A stretch of 13,199 nt of DNA, from the NCBI GenBank assembly GCA_958439425.1, contig CAUBVH010000029.1, positions 1 to 13,199 on the forward strand, given 5' to 3'. Made by a program: the position numbers and the translations under genes. Origin of the DNA: an uncultured Collinsella sp. (GTDB taxonomy: Bacteria > Actinomycetota > Coriobacteriia > Coriobacteriales > Coriobacteriaceae). Below, piece by piece: positions 1-6,635 of the stretch; the first letter of the stretch is position 1, and each line of letters opens with the position of its first letter. The notes beneath the pieces were generated by a model. The model searched no databases and was not told the DNA's origin. It saw only the letters and a list, made by a program, of their open reading frames with translations.

Positions 1-13
1 GCTGCGGAAACGC

Positions 14-78
14 GGGACCCGTCCAGGCTGTTGCGTTGAGATTGAAAATCAACCATTTTTGGGACAGGTCCTAAAAAT
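14..78. repeat. Paired GGGAC-NN-GTCC palindromes (REP-like)
   Basis: Two 11-bp imperfect palindromes of the same form lie 47 bp apart: GGGACCCGTCC at 14-24 and GGGACAGGTCC at 61-71. The second is embedded in a longer inverted repeat (55-78) whose outer arms are ATTTTT and AAAAAT. On either strand the U-rich arm precedes the core and the A-rich arm follows it, so this is not a standard intrinsic terminator for the leftward thiamine pyrophosphokinase gene that ends just beside it. A dispersed extragenic palindrome or the edge of a small mobile repeat is possible, but one window cannot show copy number. Confidence 0.35.
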
Positions 79-80
79 CC

Positions 81-722
81 CTACCGCAATAGGAAGGCGA
101 TTGCGGTTCCTTGGTGGACGGTTATGGTGGCGGTGGATCGGACTATGTTGCTGATGCCGGTGTCGGCTAGTAGGGCTAGGGGGCTGTGGTCTAGCTCCCA
201 TTCTAGGCCATGTTCGCTTACTACCGTCCCAGGGGTAATGGCGATGATGGAGAACGTCTTGCCTTCGACGCCCTCGATGGTCCACGAATCACCTGCGTGA
301 AGAATGCGGGCGACCACCTTATCCTCGGCAATCCAGACGGGGGCGTCATCGTAGCCTGCAAGCAACCCAAGTACGGAAAGCGCCATATCCGGACGGCCGC
401 CGGTGGTGCAGGTCGCGACCACTTCGGCACCCGGCCAGCGACGGCGGACGGAATCGAGGGCCAGTGCTAGATCGGTGTAGTCCTTGTAGGGGTCGTGACG
501 CTCCACCTCAAAGGCTTCTGCGGCATCGACCAGCGCGCGACCTGCATCGCTCACCGTGTCGGCATCCCCTACATATACGTCGCAGCCCAGGCCGGCGCCC
601 AACAGCGCATCGAGCCCGCGGTCCACGGCGACAACGTGATCGCACTCCCCCGCTAGCCTACGCAATAGATCCGCGCTCGCCACCAGAGGCGAGCCGCAGA
701 CCACCAATACCTTACAAGCCAC
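81..722 (-). CDS. Thiamine pyrophosphokinase (thiamine diphosphokinase)
   Basis: The 213-residue product is the usual length for thiamine pyrophosphokinase, a cytoplasmic enzyme that transfers pyrophosphate from ATP to thiamine to make thiamine diphosphate. Family signatures appear in order: DRG at 34-36, VGDADT at 51-56 (family form VGDxDS), KDYTDLALAL from 80 (family form DKDxTDxxxAL), and TTGGRPDM at 106-113 (family form GGRxDH). A C-terminal thiamine-binding part includes GLEWEL followed by an SN pair near 190. The start is GTG, with GAGGG just upstream at rather tight spacing. The gene begins 9 bp after the stop of the upstream HAD gene, so the two are probably co-transcribed leftward. 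The GGRPDM variant in place of GGRxDH is a mild divergence, but the rest of the fold signature is intact. Gene names differ between lineages (thiN or tnr3-like), so no symbol is given. Confidence 0.87.
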   Translation of the reverse strand: MACKVLVVCGSPLVASADLLRRLAGECDHVVAVDRGLDALLGAGLGCDVYVGDADTVSDAGRALVDAAEAFEVERHDPYKDYTDLALALDSVRRRWPGAEVVATCTTGGRPDMALSVLGLLAGYDDAPVWIAEDKVVARILHAGDSWTIEGVEGKTFSIIAITPGTVVSEHGLEWELDHSPLALLADTGISNIVRSTATITVHQGTAIAFLLR

Positions 723-731
723 AGCCCTCGC

Positions 732-1421
732 CTATCCCTCAAACGAAAGCACGCGGGCCAGATCCAGGTCCTCGTAGCTGTCGATAAAGATATCGCAGTT
801 GTCGTGCACATCGTCGCGCTTCATGCGGCCGTGCGGATCATAAATGCCTACACACTTAAAGCCGGCGACCCCAGAGCTCTTTAGGCCAAAGACGGCGTCC
901 TCAAACACCCACGCGCGCTCAAACTTGTGCCCGTGGCGCTCCTCCAGGCGGCGCAGCGCCAGCTCGTATACGTCGGGGAACTGTTTGGAGCATCCTGCCT
1001 CGCCCGTCGTGGTAACAAACTCCATGTACGCGTCGAGCCCGGCGCCCGCAAGCGCAGACTTAACCAGCTCGGCCGGCGTGGACGTGGCAACGCACATGGC
1101 AATGCCCGCCGCCTTCGCCTGCTCCAAAAATGCCAGAAGCCCCTCGCGCGGCGGCACCTTGGAGTACCCATCAATCAGGATGTCGCTCAGCTCGCGATAC
1201 AGCTCCTCGCCATTCTCGCCAATGCCCCACGTGTCGTGGTAGGCCTGGCATTCGTCCTCCAGCGAGAGATGCTCAAACTGGGCAAAATCGTCGACCGTCA
1301 CGTCAACTCCGTGGCGGTGCAATAACTCGGGCTGGGCATAGGCCCAAACGGGGGTGCTATTAACCAGTGTGCCGTCGCAATCGAAAATAAAAGCAACGTT
1401 GGGGGCGGCGGTCTGGGACAT
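732..1421 (-). CDS. HAD-superfamily hydrolase, beta-phosphoglucomutase/phosphatase type
   Basis: A 229-residue cytoplasmic protein of the haloacid dehalogenase superfamily. Motif I is DCDGTLVNS with the presumed nucleophile Asp14 and general acid Asp16. Motif II is the Thr/Ser of CVATSTP, motif III the Lys of CSKQFPD, and motif IV the acidic pair in VFEDAVFG. A helical cap lies between motifs I and II, as in subfamily IA members such as phosphoglycolate phosphatase, beta-phosphoglucomutase and sugar phosphatases. The substrate cannot be read from sequence. I chose the ATG at 1421 because AAAGG (1429-1433) sits 7 nt upstream; a TTG at 1442 is in frame but has no ribosome binding site. The gene is divergent from the glycogen operon and shares its control region, which hints at a sugar-phosphate substrate. 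That link is inference. Confidence 0.85.
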   Translation of the reverse strand: MSQTAAPNVAFIFDCDGTLVNSTPVWAYAQPELLHRHGVDVTVDDFAQFEHLSLEDECQAYHDTWGIGENGEELYRELSDILIDGYSKVPPREGLLAFLEQAKAAGIAMCVATSTPAELVKSALAGAGLDAYMEFVTTTGEAGCSKQFPDVYELALRRLEERHGHKFERAWVFEDAVFGLKSSGVAGFKCVGIYDPHGRMKRDDVHDNCDIFIDSYEDLDLARVLSFEG

Positions 1422-1444
1422 AAACGAACCTTTCGATGTCAAAT

Positions 1445-1473
1445 GGTAAACATCCTGCTAAAAACGTTTTACC
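1445..1473. promoter_or_regulatory. Putative LacI-type operator 1 (GGTAAA ... GTTTTACC)
   Basis: GGTAAA (1445-1450) and TTTACC (1468-1473) form a spaced inverted pair. Within it, the 16 bp at 1458-1473 read CTAAAAACGTTTTACC, with the perfect core AAAACGTTTT centred on CG. A CG-centred palindrome is typical of operators bound by LacI-family sugar repressors. The site lies 37-52 bp upstream of the HAD start codon. The same half-site recurs at 1507-1530 and at 11410-11451. Confidence 0.45.
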
Positions 1474-1506
1474 AAACGTCAAACTAACAATCTTGAAACC
1501 CTAATT

Positions 1507-1530
1507 GGTAAAACTGTCAAGAGTTTTACC
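1507..1530. promoter_or_regulatory. Putative operator 2, perfect 9-bp inverted repeat
   Basis: GGTAAAACT (1507-1515) and AGTTTTACC (1522-1530) are exact reverse complements separated by 6 nt. The half-sites match those of operator 1 but are spread by 8 nt rather than abutting. A leftward TTGACA lies inside the repeat, so a bound protein would cover a -35 element. The same motif class recurs upstream of the GH13 gene, which supports a regulatory role over chance. Confidence 0.45.
1515..1520 (-). promoter_or_regulatory. Candidate -35 box TTGACA for the HAD gene
   Basis: The minus strand reads a perfect TTGACA here, about 95 bp upstream of the HAD start codon and in the centre of operator 2. 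No good -10 lies 16-18 bp downstream; the nearest sequences are TTTCAA, TTCAAG and TCAAGA. The promoter is therefore only half supported. Confidence 0.25.
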
Positions 1531-1641
1531 ACGGCAATTCTGCCAGTGGTCTAAACATGGCGCTTACCGATTAAACGCCGCCCTAAAACCACTTTCCTTC
1601 ATAAAAGTAACGTACAGGTGTTATCGTAGTTTCTGCCGAAA

Positions 1642-1667
1642 GTTCCACCGAGCACGCGAGGTGGAAC
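1642..1667 (+). promoter_or_regulatory. Stem-loop in the glgB leader
   Basis: GTTCCACC (1642-1649) and GGTGGAAC (1660-1667) are perfect 8-bp arms around a 10-nt loop, about 100 bp upstream of the chosen glgB start. No T-tract follows, so it is not a simple terminator. It could be a leader structure that stabilises the transcript or an operator for a second regulator. The two cannot be told apart from sequence. Confidence 0.35.
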
Positions 1668-1757
1668 GAATCATAGAACTATCGCCGTCCCTTCGATTCG
1701 TGCAGCCTTGGACCTTTCGCATCTAGTCACCAAGGCAACACGCTGCCGCGTCATGAT

Positions 1758-1761
1758 GGGA
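1758..1761 (+). promoter_or_regulatory. Weak ribosome binding site selecting the glgB GTG start
   Basis: GGGA sits 6 nt before the GTG at 1768. The alternative in-frame starts, TTG at 1708 and ATG at 1753 or 1756, have no Shine-Dalgarno sequence at workable distance. This favours the GTG, though only modestly because the site itself is weak. Confidence 0.4.
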
Positions 1762-1767
1762 TCAAAC

Positions 1768-4011
1768 GTGAGCGATACAAAGCTAAAGCCAACGGCTAAA
1801 AAGCCCGCAACCCGTAAAGCCGCCCCGCACGCACCGGAGCTCACCAAGGACGATGTCTATCTATTTGGCATCGGCACGTGGGAGCGCAGCTGGGAAAAGA
1901 TGGGCGCGCACCCCGACACGCAGAACCGTACGCGCGGCTGGCGCTTTTGCGTTTGGGCGCCCGATGTAAAGAGCGTGCATGTCATTGGCGATTTTAACGA
2001 CTGGGATGAGGAAGCCAACCCTCTGGTGCCCGTGCATACGAGCGCTATTTGGGAAGGCTTTATTCCTGGCGCAGAACAAGGTCAGCTCTATAAATATCTC
2101 ATCGAGACCAACGAGGGCGAAAAGCTCTACAAGGCCGATCCGTATGCCTTTAGGGCCGAGTGCCCTCCGGGTACTGCGAGCGTGCTGTGGACACTCGACA
2201 GCTATAAGTGGAACGATGCCGCGTGGCTCAAGCGCCGCGCTGGCCACAACCACATGTCGCAGCCGCTCAACATCTACGAGGTGCATATTGGCTCGTGGAA
2301 GCGCCACGGCGATGCGCCGCAGGGCGAGCCGGACGAGTACGGCAACTACCCAGGCCCCATGGACCCCTTCCCCGCGCAGCGCGGCGAGTTTTACACCTAC
2401 GACGACCTGTCGGTGGAGCTCGTGGACTACGTGCGCGACATGGGCTACACGCATATCGAGGTCATGCCGCTCATGGAGCATCCCTTCGATGGCTCATGGG
2501 GCTACCAGACGACCGGCTACTATGCCGCCACGTCGCGCTACGGCAACCCGCAGCAGCTCATGCACTTTATCGATGCGTGCCACGAGGCAGGCATTGGCGT
2601 GATCATGGACTGGGTACCCGGCGGTTTTTGCGCCGACGCCCATGGCCTTGCCTCCTTTAACGGCCACATGCTGTTTGAGCACGAGATTCACCCCAACTGG
2701 GGCACGCACAAGTTTGACTTCGCCCGCGGCGAGGTCCGCTCCTTCCTGGTCTCCAACGTGCTGTACTGGCTCGAGAACTTCCACGTTGACGGCATCCGCA
2801 TGGATGGCGTGTCCAGCATGCTGTACCTCAACTTTGGCATCGACGATCCGGGCCAAAAGAAGTTCAACAAGTACGGTACCGAGGAGGACCTGGACGCCAG
2901 CGCTTTTATCCGCCAGGTCAACTGCGCCGTGGAGGCCCACTTCCCTGACGTGATGATGATGGCTGAGGAGTCCACCGCGTGGCCGCTCGTGACCTATCCG
3001 CCGCAGGACGGCGGCCTGGGCTTCCACTACAAGTGGGACATGGGTTGGATGAACGACACCCTGCACTACATGCAGACCGATTTTCCGTGGCGCCCCAGCA
3101 ACCACGGGCTGCTCACGTTCTCCATCATGTACGCCTTTACCGAGAACTTCATCTGCCCGCTGAGCCACGACGAGGTCGTACACGGCAAGTGCTCGCTGAT
3201 CGGCCGCATGCCGGGCGACTGGTGGCGCCAATTTGCCGGCCTGCGCACGCTGGCCTTCTACCAGATGACGCACCCCGGCGCCAAGCTCAACTTTATGGGC
3301 AACGAGATCGGCCAGTTTATTGAGTGGCGCTACTACGAGTCCATTCAGTGGTTCCTGACCGAGGAGTACGAGACCCACCGTCATCATCAGGCGTTTATCA
3401 AGGCGCTCAACCACCTGTACACCGCCGAGCCCGCCCTGTACGAGCGCGGCTACACCGATGACGGCTTTACCTGGATCGACGCGGACAACTCCAAGCAGTC
3501 CATCGTGAGCTTTGTGCGCCAGGGCGAGGACATCGACGACGACCTGGTGATCCTGATCAACTTTGACCCGGCGAGCTACGAGAGCTTCCGCGTGGGTGTG
3601 CCGCGCGAGGGTGACTGGGAGGTCATCTTTGACTCCGACCGTCCCGAGTTTGGCGGCAGCGGCTATGCCGGCAAGGAGCCCTACACCTGCTCGAGCGAGC
3701 CCTATCCCTGGAACGGGCAGATGGACTCCATTGAGATTAAGGTGCCCGGTCTGGCAGGCGTGGTGCTTAAGCGCCGCGGTCCCAGCAGCTATAAGCCGCC
3801 CGTGGTCGAGGAGCCCAAGGCTGCGCCCAAAAAGCGTATGTCTTCGGTGAAGCCCAAGCCTGCGGCTGCTAAGAAGGCTCCGGCAAAGGCGAAGGCAAAG
3901 ACTAAGGCTGCAAAGCCCGCCGCTAAGGCCACGGCCAAGAAGACGGCCACCAAAAAGGCTGCTCCCAAGTCCAAGACAGGCGCTGTTAAGGCATCTGCCA
4001 AGGATGCGTAA
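1768..4011 (+). CDS. glgB: 1,4-alpha-glucan branching enzyme GlgB, with lysine-rich tail
   Basis: This 747-residue cytoplasmic enzyme transfers alpha-1,4 chain segments to make alpha-1,6 branches in glycogen. A short Lys/Ala-rich N-terminus (KLKPTAKKPATRKAAP) precedes a CBM48-like domain (about 50-140, with WAPDVKSVHVIGDFNDWD) and a GH13 barrel (about 190-560). Catalytic residues are visible: nucleophile Asp346 in DGIRMDGVSS, acid/base Glu400 in MMAEES, and Asp468 in LSHDEVVHGK. A C-terminal beta domain ends near 672. The last 72 residues (676-747) hold 22 lysines and are otherwise mostly Ala, Pro, Thr and Ser. This resembles histone H1 and is not part of the normal branching enzyme. GTG 1768 is chosen for its upstream GGGA; ATG 1753 or 1756 would add 4-5 residues. 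It is the first gene of the glg operon, with glgP starting 93 bp later. Confidence 0.93.
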   Translation: MSDTKLKPTAKKPATRKAAPHAPELTKDDVYLFGIGTWERSWEKMGAHPDTQNRTRGWRFCVWAPDVKSVHVIGDFNDWDEEANPLVPVHTSAIWEGFIPGAEQGQLYKYLIETNEGEKLYKADPYAFRAECPPGTASVLWTLDSYKWNDAAWLKRRAGHNHMSQPLNIYEVHIGSWKRHGDAPQGEPDEYGNYPGPMDPFPAQRGEFYTYDDLSVELVDYVRDMGYTHIEVMPLMEHPFDGSWGYQTTGYYAATSRYGNPQQLMHFIDACHEAGIGVIMDWVPGGFCADAHGLASFNGHMLFEHEIHPNWGTHKFDFARGEVRSFLVSNVLYWLENFHVDGIRMDGVSSMLYLNFGIDDPGQKKFNKYGTEEDLDASAFIRQVNCAVEAHFPDVMMMAEESTAWPLVTYPPQDGGLGFHYKWDMGWMNDTLHYMQTDFPWRPSNHGLLTFSIMYAFTENFICPLSHDEVVHGKCSLIGRMPGDWWRQFAGLRTLAFYQMTHPGAKLNFMGNEIGQFIEWRYYESIQWFLTEEYETHRHHQAFIKALNHLYTAEPALYERGYTDDGFTWIDADNSKQSIVSFVRQGEDIDDDLVILINFDPASYESFRVGVPREGDWEVIFDSDRPEFGGSGYAGKEPYTCSSEPYPWNGQMDSIEIKVPGLAGVVLKRRGPSSYKPPVVEEPKAAPKKRMSSVKPKPAAAKKAPAKAKAKTKAAKPAAKATAKKTATKKAAPKSKTGAVKASAKDA

Positions 4012-4019
4012 CAAAACCG

Positions 4020-4031
4020 TTACAGCTGTAA
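4020..4031. repeat. 12-bp perfect palindrome in the glgB-glgP gap
   Basis: TTACAGCTGTAA is a perfect palindrome 9 bp after the glgB stop. It has no loop, so it is more likely to be a protein-binding site than an RNA hairpin. Chance occurrence is also possible. Confidence 0.2.
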
Positions 4032-4069
4032 TTACCCGCCCCGACGAGGCGTAGGATACAAGTCATAAC

Positions 4070-4103
4070 CGTTCCGGGAGAAACATCCCCGGGGGAAGGA
4101 ACG
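4070..4103 (+). promoter_or_regulatory. Possible hairpin covering the glgP ribosome binding site
   Basis: CGTTCC (4070-4075) is the exact complement of GGAACG (4098-4103), which overlaps the glgP Shine-Dalgarno GGAAGGA (4094-4100). An inner pairing of GGGA (4076-4079) with TCCC (4086-4089) leaves a 6-nt loop. If it forms, the structure would hide the ribosome binding site and reduce glgP translation. No ligand-binding fold is recognisable. Confidence 0.3.
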
Positions 4104-4104
4104 T

Positions 4105-6531
4105 ATGAATAAGATCTTCGACAACAAGCAGGAGTTTTCCGAGCTCTATCGCGATGCCGTCATGAGCATTAGCGGCAAGAGCGTCGAGGCCGCCAGTGAC
4201 CTCGACCGCTTTAACGCCCTAGCCAAGCTCGTGGCCGAGAAGGCGCGCACCGTTGCCACCAAGAGTGACGCCCGCGTCACCGCCGAGGGCAAGAAGCGCG
4301 TGTACTACTTCTCGATCGAGTTTTTGATCGGTCGCCTGCTCGACAACTACCTGCTCAACTTTGGCGTGCGCGACATGGTCGCCGAGGCGCTCGACGACAT
4401 GGGCTTCGACCTGTCCGTCATCGAGAAGCAGGAGCCCGATCCGGCCCTGGGCAACGGCGGCCTGGGCCGTCTGGCCGCATGCTTCTTGGATTCCATGGCA
4501 GCCGAGGGCATCGCCGGCTATGGCAACGGCATGCGCTACCGCTACGGCCTGTTTAAGCAGGAGATCGTCAACGGCAGCCAGGTCGAGACCACCGACGAGT
4601 GGCTCACCCATGGCTATCCCTGGGAGGTCCGCCGTCAGGACAAGGCCGTGACCATTAAGTTTGGTGGCCATGTTGAGGGCTTTGAGGAGAACGGCCGCAC
4701 GTTCTACCGCACGGTGGACACGCAGGACATCCTGGCTGTCCCTTATGACATCCCCGTCGTGGGCTATGCCGGCGAGACCGTCAACAAGCTGCGCGTCTGG
4801 GCCGCCGAGCCGGTCGAGGAGCACTTTGATCTGGAGGCCTTCAACCGCGGCGACTATGCTCTGGCCGATGCCGAGCGCGCTGAGGCCGAGGCCATCAGCG
4901 CCATCCTCTACCCCAACGACGCCGGCGAGCACGGCCGTCTGCTTCGCCTGAAGCAGGAGTACCTGTTTGTTTCGGCCGGTATCTACAGCCTGCTCGACAC
5001 CTTTGAGAAGGAGCACGGCGCGAACTGGGAGCTGCTGCCGCAGTTTGTGGCCATCCACACCAACGATACCCACCCCGCCATGTGCGGCCCCGAGCTCATG
5101 CGTATCCTCATCGACGAGAAGAAGCTCGAGTGGGATGACGCCTGGAACATCGTGACGCAGGTCGTGAGCTACACCAACCACACCATCCTGCCCGAGGCCT
5201 TGGAGAAGTGGCCTATCGGCACGTTCTCCAAGCTCCTCCCCCGCGTGTACCAGATCATCGACGAGATCAGCCGTCGTTGGCACGAGTCGTTCGACACCAC
5301 GAAGGAGGGCTGGCAGGAGCGTCTGCGCCAGACCGCCATCCTGTGGGACGGCGAGATTCGCATGGCCAACCTGTCTGTGATCTGCAGCCACAGCGTCAAC
5401 GGCGTGGCCAAGATCCATTCCGACATCATCAAGAACATCGTGCTCAAGGACTTCTATGCCCTGACGCCCGAGAAGTTCAACAACAAGACTAACGGCATCT
5501 CGCACCGTCGCTTCTTTGCCGAGGCCAACCCCACCTACGCCAAGCTCGTGACCGAGACCATTGGCGATGGCTGGCTCAAAGACGCCTTTGAGCTTGAGAA
5601 ACTCAAGGAGTTTAAGGACGACACCGAGTTCCTGAAGGCCGTGGGTGCCTCCAAGCGCGCCAACAAGGAGCGTCTGGCCGCCTACGTCAAGGCCGAGACC
5701 GGTCTGGTTATCGACCCCAGCACCGTCTTCGATGTCCAGGTAAAGCGCTTCCACGCCTATAAGCGCCAGCTCATGAACATCATGAAGGTGATGGACATCT
5801 ACAACCGTCGCATCGCCGATCCTAACTTCCACGTGACGCCGACGACCTTCATCTTTAGCGGCAAGGCTGCCTCGAGCTACACCTTTGCCAAGGAGACCAT
5901 CCGCCTCATTAACTCCGTGGCCGACGTCATCAACAACGATGCCCGCGTCAACGAGGTCATGAAGGTCTGCTTTATCCCCAACTTCCGTGTGAGCAACGCT
6001 CAGCTCATCTACCCAGCCGCCGAGATCTCGGAGCAGATCTCCACGGCCGGCAAGGAGGCCTCGGGCACGTCCAACATGAAGCTCATGATGAACGGCGCCA
6101 TTACGCTGGGCACCCTCGACGGCGCCAACATCGAGATCGCCGACCTGGCCGGCCGCGAGAACGAGGCCATCTTTGGCCTGACCGCTCCCGAGGTCGAGCA
6201 GCTCTGGGCATCCAACAGCTACTTTGCGTGGGATACCCTCAACGGCGACCGCGAGCGTCTGGGCCGCGTGATGGACGAGCTCAAGGACAACACGTTTGCG
6301 GGTCTTTCGGGCAACTTCGAGAGCATCTACAACGAGCTCATGAACAACAACGACCCCGACCTGGTCATGGCTGACTTCCGTAGCTACGTGGATGCATGGG
6401 AGAACCTCACGGGCAGCTACGGCGACCAGGAGACCTGGAACCGCAAGGCCCTGCTCAACACCGCCTCGAGTGGCTGGTTCTCGTCCGACCGCACCATTCG
6501 CGAGTATCGCGACGAGATCTGGCACGCATAA
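4105..6531 (+). CDS. glgP: Glycogen/alpha-glucan phosphorylase GlgP
   Basis: An 808-residue cytoplasmic GT35 enzyme, normal length for the family. It removes terminal alpha-1,4-glucosyl units with phosphate to release glucose-1-phosphate, using pyridoxal phosphate. Signatures include YFSIEFLIGRLL near the N-terminus, PALGNGGLGRLAACFLDS, HTNDTHPAM, and VQVKRFHAYKRQLMN. The cofactor site is EASGTSNMKLMMNGA, in which Lys659 is the expected PLP-binding lysine, followed by LGTLDGANIEI. The ATG is preceded by GGAAGGA at 4-nt spacing. It lies between glgB and glgC, so degradation is transcribed together with synthesis. It has no lysine-rich extension, unlike GlgB and GlgA. A maltodextrin phosphorylase (MalP) role is hard to separate by sequence, but the operon favours glycogen. 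Confidence 0.95.
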   Translation: MNKIFDNKQEFSELYRDAVMSISGKSVEAASDLDRFNALAKLVAEKARTVATKSDARVTAEGKKRVYYFSIEFLIGRLLDNYLLNFGVRDMVAEALDDMGFDLSVIEKQEPDPALGNGGLGRLAACFLDSMAAEGIAGYGNGMRYRYGLFKQEIVNGSQVETTDEWLTHGYPWEVRRQDKAVTIKFGGHVEGFEENGRTFYRTVDTQDILAVPYDIPVVGYAGETVNKLRVWAAEPVEEHFDLEAFNRGDYALADAERAEAEAISAILYPNDAGEHGRLLRLKQEYLFVSAGIYSLLDTFEKEHGANWELLPQFVAIHTNDTHPAMCGPELMRILIDEKKLEWDDAWNIVTQVVSYTNHTILPEALEKWPIGTFSKLLPRVYQIIDEISRRWHESFDTTKEGWQERLRQTAILWDGEIRMANLSVICSHSVNGVAKIHSDIIKNIVLKDFYALTPEKFNNKTNGISHRRFFAEANPTYAKLVTETIGDGWLKDAFELEKLKEFKDDTEFLKAVGASKRANKERLAAYVKAETGLVIDPSTVFDVQVKRFHAYKRQLMNIMKVMDIYNRRIADPNFHVTPTTFIFSGKAASSYTFAKETIRLINSVADVINNDARVNEVMKVCFIPNFRVSNAQLIYPAAEISEQISTAGKEASGTSNMKLMMNGAITLGTLDGANIEIADLAGRENEAIFGLTAPEVEQLWASNSYFAWDTLNGDRERLGRVMDELKDNTFAGLSGNFESIYNELMNNNDPDLVMADFRSYVDAWENLTGSYGDQETWNRKALLNTASSGWFSSDRTIREYRDEIWHA

Positions 6532-6565
6532 AGCGCGCGAGCTCCCTTTGCCGCACGGCATTACT

Positions 6566-6596
6566 CGACGGGCGTGACAGTGCGCCGCGCCCGTCG
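6566..6596 (+). promoter_or_regulatory. Stem-loop between glgP and glgC
   Basis: CGACGGGCG (6566-6574) pairs perfectly with CGCCCGTCG (6588-6596) around a 13-nt loop. The following bases are CTAATGGGTT, with no U-tract, so efficient intrinsic termination is unlikely. A partial terminator, mRNA-stabilising 3' hairpin or RNA processing site between glgP and glgC fits better. Confidence 0.5.
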
Positions 6597-6635
6597 CTAA
6601 TGGGTTAGGAACATCGATGACAGAAGGAGAAATCG

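Larger units (their letters stand above)
1422..1767. other. Divergent intergenic control region, HAD gene / glgB
   Basis: This 346-bp gap is less GC-rich than the flanking genes and holds no convincing gene. Its left third (1445-1530) carries four GGTAAA-type half-sites arranged as two inverted pairs, one of them around a leftward TTGACA box. Its right part holds a perfect stem-loop (1642-1667). I found no rightward promoter for glgB with both boxes good. The best partial -10 is TATCGT at 1622-1627, with a poor -35. If transcription starts left of the stem-loop, glgB has a leader of 100 nt or more. Confidence 0.6.

Noticed and set aside
1..39. Possible C-terminal end of a plus-strand gene reading AAETRDPSRLLR then stop
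   Set aside because: Only 12 codons are visible, with no family signal. The region also carries palindromes typical of noncoding DNA.
1505..1726. A 73-codon plus-strand frame in the HAD/glgB intergenic region
   Set aside because: It starts at TTG inside the operator repeat without a ribosome binding site, runs through the leader stem-loop and overlaps only marginal glgB start options. Composition is not gene-like.
1708..1767. N-terminal extension of GlgB from TTG 1708
   Set aside because: There is no Shine-Dalgarno sequence before it and the added residues are not typical of branching enzymes; the GTG at 1768 has a ribosome binding site.
2494..4014. A 506-codon minus-strand open frame opposite glgB
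   Set aside because: Same artefact of codon bias; no domain or ribosome binding site evidence, and the plus strand encodes a complete branching enzyme.
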